A stretch of 11,302 nt of DNA from Candidatus Heimdallarchaeota archaeon (GTDB lineage: Archaea; Asgardarchaeota; Heimdallarchaeia; Heimdallarchaeales; Kariarchaeaceae). Positions 7,213-11,302 of this stretch are shown piece by piece (positions within the stretch are counted from its first letter, which is position 1; each line of letters begins with the position of its first letter). The notes under the pieces were generated by a model. That model saw only the letters and a program-made list of their open reading frames with translations, did no database searches and was not told where the DNA came from. The translations under genes were made by a program, and so were the position numbers. Location of the stretch: contig WAMJ01000138.1 in assembly GCA_015522385.1 (NCBI GenBank), positions 1 to 11,302 of the forward strand, given 5' to 3'.

Positions 7213-8058
7213 ATGTTGATGAATGGAAAGACTGCACTTCGGAATATAATCCGTAGAATCCAAGTCAATCCAAAACACTTCAAGCTTGAGGAGATCGGAG
7301 GAGAAGAACAGCTCATCGAGTTAGATATATCCTCTTCGAGGCTTGTTGAAATTCCAGATGGTCTGTTTGAGGGACTAGATCATCTAAAAGTTCTTATCTT
7401 GGAGTTCAATGATTTGACCAAACTTGATGCAGACGTGTTCTCAGATCTTATATCCCTTGAAATATTGGATCTCTCACGCAATAACCTTGAATCTCTACCC
7501 AATGGATTATTCAAAAACAATTCAAAGTTAGAGAAACTATATCTTTATGAGAACAGGTTGCGAGATGTCGATGAACAGATCCTATCTTCTTTCACCAACC
7601 TACGTCATCTGGATCTTCACCGGAATCTGTTAGGAGATATCTTGCCGAAACGGGAAGAGACCTTCCCACCAACTCTTCAAGTTTTGAACCTACGAAATAA
7701 TCATATAAGGGAACTAAGACCTGAGATCTTTAGGAACCTGAGAGACTTACGTCAATTAGATCTATCAAACAACTCCATTCAGTCGATTATCATGGAAAAC
7801 ATGGAGAATCTTGAGGTTCTGAGACTAGACCACAACCACCTTACATCAATAGACGTTAACTCATTCATAAAGATGGATAAGTTGAAGGAACTACACTTAA
7901 ACAGTAATGAGTTGATTGTGATACCACCCGAGGCATTTGCTGGTAAACCCTTAGAGTATCTAGATCTCCGTGAAAATCCAGTAAATATCAAGCTCAGGAG
8001 GATGTGGGAAGCTCACAATCTCCGTGATTTTTTTGAGGCACTGGAGATCTTTGGGTAG
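7213..8058 (+). CDS. Leucine-rich repeat protein, ten LRRs
   Basis: A 281-residue protein built almost wholly of LRRs, expected to form a curved solenoid for protein-protein binding. After about 33 N-terminal residues, repeats of the form LxxLxLxxNxLxxL begin near residues 34, 58, 82, 106, 130, 155, 179, 200, 224 and 247. Most are 24 residues long with a PDGLFEGL-like linker, and the one beginning near 179 is 21. The last repeat (LEYLDLRENPV) leads into a short capping helix around RRMWEAHNLRDFFEALE (262-278). There is no signal peptide, membrane helix, kinase, GTPase or other effector domain, so it is probably a cytosolic binding scaffold. The 24-residue class with LF in the linker is common in eukaryotic and bacterial LRR proteins. 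The partner is unknown; the small gene just upstream is a candidate by position only. Confidence 0.88.
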   Translation: MLMNGKTALRNIIRRIQVNPKHFKLEEIGGEEQLIELDISSSRLVEIPDGLFEGLDHLKVLILEFNDLTKLDADVFSDLISLEILDLSRNNLESLPNGLFKNNSKLEKLYLYENRLRDVDEQILSSFTNLRHLDLHRNLLGDILPKREETFPPTLQVLNLRNNHIRELRPEIFRNLRDLRQLDLSNNSIQSIIMENMENLEVLRLDHNHLTSIDVNSFIKMDKLKELHLNSNELIVIPPEAFAGKPLEYLDLRENPVNIKLRRMWEAHNLRDFFEALEIFG

Positions 8059-8076
8059 AACATGATTAGGTCGCAG

Positions 8077-8085
8077 ATTTTAATA
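8077..8085 (+). promoter_or_regulatory. TATA-like box for the methylmalonyl-CoA mutase operon
   Basis: ATTTTAATA is centred about 31 bases before the ATG at 8112, implying a leader of only a few bases. The following AGAGA matches the element before the LRR gene. A second AT-rich stretch, ATTTTAAG, at 8103-8110 touches the start codon and is too close to serve as a TATA box. Confidence 0.45.
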
Positions 8086-8111
8086 GAGAGGTATTCAATC
8101 ACATTTTAAGT

Positions 8112-8513
8112 ATGAGTTCCAAGATCCGAGTTGTAATTGGAAAACCGGGATTAGATGGTCATGACAGAGGGGCTAAAGTCGTAGCACGTGCACTGAGGGA
8201 TGCCGGAATGGAAGTGATCTACACTGGACTGCACCAGACACCGGAGTCTATCGTGGAAATTGCACTGCAGGAAGACGCCAATGCAATCGGCTTGTCAGTC
8301 CTCTCTGGTGCGCACAACCATCTGTTCAGGAAAGTTCTCAAGCTTCTGAAGGAGAAGAATGCAGAAGAAATTGTCGTGTTCGGAGGAGGTATTATCCCGG
8401 ACGACGACGCAAAGGATCTGATGAAGGAGGGAGTCATAGGCATATTCGGACCTGGAACACCACTCGACGAGATAGTCGCGTTTGTTAAAGACAATGTGAA
8501 GGTGATCGAATAA
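8112..8513 (+). CDS. Methylmalonyl-CoA mutase, B12-binding (small) subunit
   Basis: Stand-alone cobalamin-binding subunit, 133 aa, that carries adenosylcobalamin for the catalytic subunit encoded next. The fold shows the base-off/His-on B12 motif DxHxxG as D15-G-H17-D-R-G20 in KPGLDGHDRG, where H17 should ligate cobalt. It also shows the SxL motif (S62-V-L64, in GLSVLSGAH) and the glycine-rich strand end FGGGIIP (90-96) that wrap the nucleotide tail. Length matches the usual 130-140 residues for split mutases of archaea and some bacteria; in human and many bacterial enzymes this region is fused to the catalytic chain. The stop codon overlaps the start of the large subunit by one base (TAATG), so the two are translationally coupled. 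Confidence 0.95.
   Translation: MSSKIRVVIGKPGLDGHDRGAKVVARALRDAGMEVIYTGLHQTPESIVEIALQEDANAIGLSVLSGAHNHLFRKVLKLLKEKNAEEIVVFGGGIIPDDDAKDLMKEGVIGIFGPGTPLDEIVAFVKDNVKVIE
8499..8506 (+). promoter_or_regulatory. Shine-Dalgarno motif for the large mutase subunit
   Basis: AAGGTGAT contains a 7-base match (AGGTGAT) to the sequence complementary to the archaeal 16S 3' end and stands 6 bases before the ATG at 8513. It is inside the coding sequence of the small subunit and fixes the start of the large one, since an in-frame TAA lies upstream at 8486-8488. Confidence 0.7.
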
Positions 8514-10081
8514 TGGATAATAAGACTCTCTCTGGTATCGATGTCCCTGAAAAAAGTAATGCTTCCATGAGCCCCTCTGTTGCAGACCAGCCCCAAGCAG
8601 GAGTGTACCCTTTTACAAGAGGCGTTTACCCCACCATGTACCGCGGGAGGAAATGGACGATGAGGCAGTACTCTGGATTCTCGACAGCAGAGGAGACGAA
8701 CAAGCGTTTCCACCTGCTACTTGAGAGAGGGCAGACCGGCCTCTCAACTGCATTTGACCTTCCAACCCAAATGGGACTAGACTCGGATGACCCCTTATCG
8801 GAGGGTGAGGTCGGTAAGGTGGGTGTGGCAATAGACACCGTGGAGGACATGAAACAACTGTTTAAAGGAATTGACCTCTCGAAGATCTCAACCTCCATGA
8901 CGATCAATGCACCAGCCATGATACTCTTGGCCATGTACGCTGTCACTGCAGAGGAATCTGGGGTAGATCCCAAGTTAATTTCAGGAACCATACAGAATGA
9001 TATCCTTAAGGAGTATGTCGCTAGGGGCACCTATATTTTCCCACCTGAGCCCTCTATGAGACTCATTACTGATATCTTCGAGTACTGTTCAGAAAATTAC
9101 CCTAAGTTCAACACTATCAGCATCAGTGGCTACCACATTCGTGAAGCAGGAAGTACCGCTGTTCAGGAGATCGCTTTCACCTTGGCAAATGCACGAGAGT
9201 ACGTGAGAGCTGCACTGAGAACAGGGATGGACATCGACAAATTTGCACCACGTCTGAGTTTCTTCTTCAATGCCCACAACGATTTCCTGGAAGAGGTCGC
9301 TAAATTCAGAGCAGCGAGGAGGATGTGGGCGACCATGATGAAGGAGGAGTTCGGTGCGAAGAATGAGAAGTCTATGAAGCTCAGGTTCCATACACAAACC
9401 GGTGGAAGTACTCTCACTGCTCAGCAGCCAGAAAATAATATCGTCAGGGTAACATTACAAGCCCTTTCTGCGGTCATGGGGGGAACACAATCCCTACACA
9501 CCAACAGCATGGATGAGGCACTCGCCCTTCCTACAGATAAAGCTGCTACAATAGCTCTTCGAACACAACAGATAATCGCTGAAGAGAGCGGGGTACCAAA
9601 TTTCATTGATCCATTTGGAGGGTCATACTACATGGAGTGGCTGACAGATAAACTTGAGACCGAAGCCCGTGCCCTGATTAAGCAGGTAGAGGACATTGGG
9701 GTTCTCGAAGCAATCAATCAAGGGTTTATTCAGCGGGAGATCCAAGAGTCTGCCTTCCAGTACCAACTCTCAATCGACAAAAAAGAGAGGATAATCGTAG
9801 GTGTGAACTCGTATATCCAAGAAGAGGATGACACGTATGAATTATTGACTGTTGATGAGGGGGTGAGAGACGACCAAGTCAACAAACTCCAGAAAATCAA
9901 GGAGAAAAGGGATAACGAAGCAGTGAAGGAGATCTTGCAGAAGTTGGAGTCTGCTGCTAAAGGTTCGGATAACCTCTTTCCCATAGTTCTTGAAGCAGTA
10001 CGAAGACGAGCATCGATTGGTGAAATATCAGGAACACTCCGCAAAGTCTGGGGTAGATACCAAGCGCCAATCACCATCTAA
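8513..10081 (+). CDS. Methylmalonyl-CoA mutase, catalytic (large) subunit
   Basis: Radical B12 enzyme chain that interconverts (R)-methylmalonyl-CoA and succinyl-CoA, used in propionate and odd-chain or branched-chain metabolism. It is 522 aa and forms the TIM-barrel domain. Conserved stretches include PFTRGVYPTMYRGR (33-46), WTMRQYSGFSTAEE (48-61), FDLPTQMG (81-88), TIQNDILKEY (159-168), SISGYHIREAG (203-213) and GGTQSLHTNS. The residues that set acyl-CoA choice in the family are Y53 (Tyr89 of the Propionibacterium enzyme) and R183 in PSMR (Arg207). Both favour methylmalonyl-CoA over isobutyryl-CoA, where Phe and Gln are expected. H208 matches catalytic His244. The N-terminus before the first conserved block is only about 30 residues, shorter than usual for this subunit, yet the start is fixed by an upstream in-frame stop and an SD motif. 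The MeaB-type chaperone and the epimerase are not in the window. Confidence 0.95.
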   Translation: MDNKTLSGIDVPEKSNASMSPSVADQPQAGVYPFTRGVYPTMYRGRKWTMRQYSGFSTAEETNKRFHLLLERGQTGLSTAFDLPTQMGLDSDDPLSEGEVGKVGVAIDTVEDMKQLFKGIDLSKISTSMTINAPAMILLAMYAVTAEESGVDPKLISGTIQNDILKEYVARGTYIFPPEPSMRLITDIFEYCSENYPKFNTISISGYHIREAGSTAVQEIAFTLANAREYVRAALRTGMDIDKFAPRLSFFFNAHNDFLEEVAKFRAARRMWATMMKEEFGAKNEKSMKLRFHTQTGGSTLTAQQPENNIVRVTLQALSAVMGGTQSLHTNSMDEALALPTDKAATIALRTQQIIAEESGVPNFIDPFGGSYYMEWLTDKLETEARALIKQVEDIGVLEAINQGFIQREIQESAFQYQLSIDKKERIIVGVNSYIQEEDDTYELLTVDEGVRDDQVNKLQKIKEKRDNEAVKEILQKLESAAKGSDNLFPIVLEAVRRRASIGEISGTLRKVWGRYQAPITI

Positions 10082-10125
10082 CGAGATAATTTTCTTACAA
10101 ATAAGTCACGTAGATTTTCAATATT
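10082..10125. terminator. Convergent spacer with T-tracts on both strands
   Basis: The mutase operon and the coiled-coil gene end face to face with 44 bases between them. TAATTTTCTT occurs just after the mutase stop on the plus strand. On the minus strand, T-runs are short. Termination by T-tracts is plausible, and no strong hairpin is visible. Confidence 0.3.
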
Positions 10126-11019
10126 TTAATCTTCCAGCCAATCTGTAGCAAGTGGGATACTGATAAGACCTATGTTTTTGGACTCGATTAGCTCAATTGC
10201 TGCGTCCTCAATTGAGGGATCAAATCTGAAAGTTACTATGACTCCAAGAGCTTTTCTACTAAATTTCTCTTCTAAAAACTCTAGTTTCTTGATAAAATTA
10301 GTTACCTTTGAAATCTCTGAGAAGTGAGAGCTGACCTCGACTGCCATAAGCGGATCTTCAGAAAAGATATCGAATTCTATGTCAGAAGTTCCTATTCTCT
10401 CCTTTGGATCACGGAATTTCTTTTTCCATATTAGATCTTCATGAGGAAGCTGCTTTGCCCTCAGCACTGCTCTAAACCACGAAAGTGACTCTAGCTCCAA
10501 GTCTGTACCTCCCATTTTTTTGAGCCAGTTCTCATGTTTATCCAGTCTTCTATGAAGGCTTCGTGATTGACGCCTAACTTCAGACCACATTTCCTTGAAA
10601 CCTTTGCTCATCTCCTCACGTTGAGCTCTCATCTCCTCCCAGACCTTGGTAAATTGAGTTTCACTACTAATTCGGAGCTCCTTAAGCTCTTCACTCTGTG
10701 CTTTCATCTCCTCACGCTGTGCTTTCATCTCCTCACGCTGTGCTTTCATCTCCTCACGCTGTGCTTTCATCTCCTCACGCTGTGCTTTCATCTCCTCGCG
10801 TATCGCCTTGATCTCTTCCCAGACCTTGGTGAATTGAGTTTCACTACTAATTCGAAGTTCCTTGAGTTCCTCGTACTGTCTATCGAGATTTATAATTATT
10901 GGATCAAGGTCAGACTTTTTTGCGTAATCATCTTCAATTTGAAGAAGTTTCCTAAGTCTGGAGAGACTCTCATGATCTGATGCAAGCGCTTTTAGGAACT
11001 CATCTATACTTGCAGCCAT
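10126..11019 (-). CDS. Coiled-coil protein with heptad repeats and a C-terminal PD-(D/E)XK-like domain (DUF3782-like)
   Basis: A 297-residue soluble protein. Residues 45-165 are a long charged coiled coil. A 20-residue block (ELKELRISSETQFTKVWEE plus the preceding E) occurs twice, at 50-69 and 110-129, and about five EEMKAQR/EEMKAQS heptads sit between the copies. The C-terminal part (about 172-297) alternates strands and helices. IEFDIF (214-219) is followed by MAVEVSS (225-231), then a helix and the strand ALGVIVTF (257-264). This D...ExK-type arrangement recalls the archaeal DUF3782 group of the restriction-endonuclease-like fold, but the lysine expected after Glu228-Val is Ser230, so cleavage is doubtful. 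The ATG at 11019 follows a TATA-like element by about 29 bases. The role is unknown; such proteins are often proposed to act on DNA. Confidence 0.85.
   Translation of the reverse strand: MAASIDEFLKALASDHESLSRLRKLLQIEDDYAKKSDLDPIIINLDRQYEELKELRISSETQFTKVWEEIKAIREEMKAQREEMKAQREEMKAQREEMKAQREEMKAQSEELKELRISSETQFTKVWEEMRAQREEMSKGFKEMWSEVRRQSRSLHRRLDKHENWLKKMGGTDLELESLSWFRAVLRAKQLPHEDLIWKKKFRDPKERIGTSDIEFDIFSEDPLMAVEVSSHFSEISKVTNFIKKLEFLEEKFSRKALGVIVTFRFDPSIEDAAIELIESKNIGLISIPLATDWLED
10633..10872 (-). repeat. Pair of 60-bp direct repeats, 180 bp apart, flanking the 21-bp array
   Basis: Segments 10633-10692 and 10813-10872 match with 7 mismatches in 60 bases, and all mismatches are silent: both encode the same 20 residues. 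The offset is exactly 180 bases (60 codons). Confidence 0.9.
10697..10801 (-). repeat. Five tandem 21-bp repeats inside the coiled-coil gene
   Basis: The plus-strand unit TGTGCTTTCATCTCCTCACGC starts at 10697, 10718, 10739, 10760 and 10781. The first four copies are identical and the fifth differs only near its end. Each unit encodes one heptad, so copy changes keep both the frame and the coiled-coil phase. Confidence 0.95.
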
Positions 11020-11044
11020 ATCATATAGTATTCAGAGTCTGTCC

Positions 11045-11052
11045 TATTAAAT
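11045..11052 (-). promoter_or_regulatory. TATA-like box for the coiled-coil gene
   Basis: Read on the minus strand the sequence is ATTTAATA, centred about 29 bases before the ATG at 11019. It matches the spacing seen at the other first genes of transcription units in the window. Confidence 0.4.
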
Positions 11053-11128
11053 CTATTCTATTAACCGAGACCAGAAATTACCTGAGTAGCTTAAGGCTCG
11101 AACTATTGTATTTCAGTACTGTCATAAT

Positions 11129-11302
11129 TTACTTGGACACGATGTAGAGTCTTGCGAATAATATAGTGAATAAGGAGAGTGCATTCCACACCCATTTTAA
11201 AATCATTGAATATGGATAAAAATACATTAGTCGAGTCCAGAGATGGGATTTGAAATAATTAAGGACAAGTTTGTTACCTAATTTCTGTATTCGCAATCTA
11301 GG
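11129..11302 (-). CDS. Probable C-terminal end of a gene entering from the right edge, unrecognised
   Basis: On the minus strand one frame is open from the window edge to a TAA at 11129-11131, giving 57 residues. The product looks like a real protein end: a basic stretch, then an aromatic and hydrophobic segment containing LMYFYPYSMILKWVW, then SLFTILFARLYIV before the final SK. This could be a membrane helix or an amphipathic membrane anchor, as at the end of some glycosyltransferases or lipid-acting enzymes, but I cannot name the family. A gap of 109 bases with a promoter-like element separates it from the coiled-coil gene on the same strand. A random open frame of this length is possible in AT-rich DNA, hence the modest confidence. 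Confidence 0.45.
   Translation of the reverse strand, partial: PRLRIQKLGNKLVLNYFKSHLWTRLMYFYPYSMILKWVWNALSLFTILFARLYIVSK

Noticed and set aside
8219..8713. Minus-strand frame of 164 codons across the mutase subunit junction
   Set aside because: Both plus-strand mutase genes are unmistakable here and the minus product shows no recognisable motif or hydrophobic pattern.
10697..10801. Possible CRISPR array
   Set aside because: The units are contiguous 21-mers with no spacers, and they lie in frame within a coding sequence.
10567..10980. Plus-strand frame of 137 codons with repeated LTLCFHL units
   Set aside because: It is the opposite-strand shadow of the 21-bp repeats in the coiled-coil gene. 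The repeat unit keeps any frame open, and the minus-strand product has coherent heptads and a domain.
11020..11302. tRNA or other structured RNA in the right-hand spacer
   Set aside because: I looked for cloverleaf elements and a conserved T-loop on both strands and saw none; the AT-rich composition is better explained by a promoter and a gene end.

Overview
The window looks like a piece of an archaeal chromosome, moderately AT-rich and densely coded. Most genes that begin a transcription unit have a TATA-like element centred about 20-31 bases before the start codon and no Shine-Dalgarno (SD) sequence, which is the archaeal leaderless or short-leader pattern. The one clear SD motif sits before a gene inside an operon. 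A stand-alone B12-binding mutase subunit and a cytosolic leucine-rich-repeat (LRR) protein also fit an archaeon. An Asgard-type lineage is possible, but that is a guess from gene content and no rRNA or marker gene is present.

Layout. 1-1905 (minus): two-gene ABC transporter operon, FtsX/MacB-type permease followed by a LolD/MacB-type ATPase whose C-terminus is cut by the left edge. 1906-2092: divergent promoter region. 2093-3754 (plus): two-TM potassium channel with a TVGFGD filter and two RCK-like regions in one chain. 3825-6692 (plus): complete P-type cation ATPase with an unusual set of ion-site residues. 6840-7178 (plus): small unrecognised protein. 7213-8058 (plus): protein made of ten LRRs. 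8112-10081 (plus): two-gene methylmalonyl-CoA mutase operon, B12 subunit first and catalytic subunit second, overlapping by one base. 10126-11019 (minus): coiled-coil protein with internal repeats and a C-terminal PD-(D/E)XK-like domain. 11129-11302 (minus): probable C-terminal end of another gene, cut by the right edge.

How the genes relate. The ABC pair is one machine, and so are the two mutase subunits, which interconvert methylmalonyl-CoA and succinyl-CoA. The channel and the P-type pump are neighbours on one strand with separate promoters, so a joint role in membrane potential or K+ handling is plausible but only inferred. The small protein and the LRR protein may be paired by position only. 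There is no rRNA, tRNA, CRISPR array, insertion sequence or phage gene, and I see no clear multi-gene novel system. The most unusual points are the pump's ion-site residues, the layered repeats in the coiled-coil gene with a nuclease-like domain lacking the usual lysine, and the unrecognised small gene.
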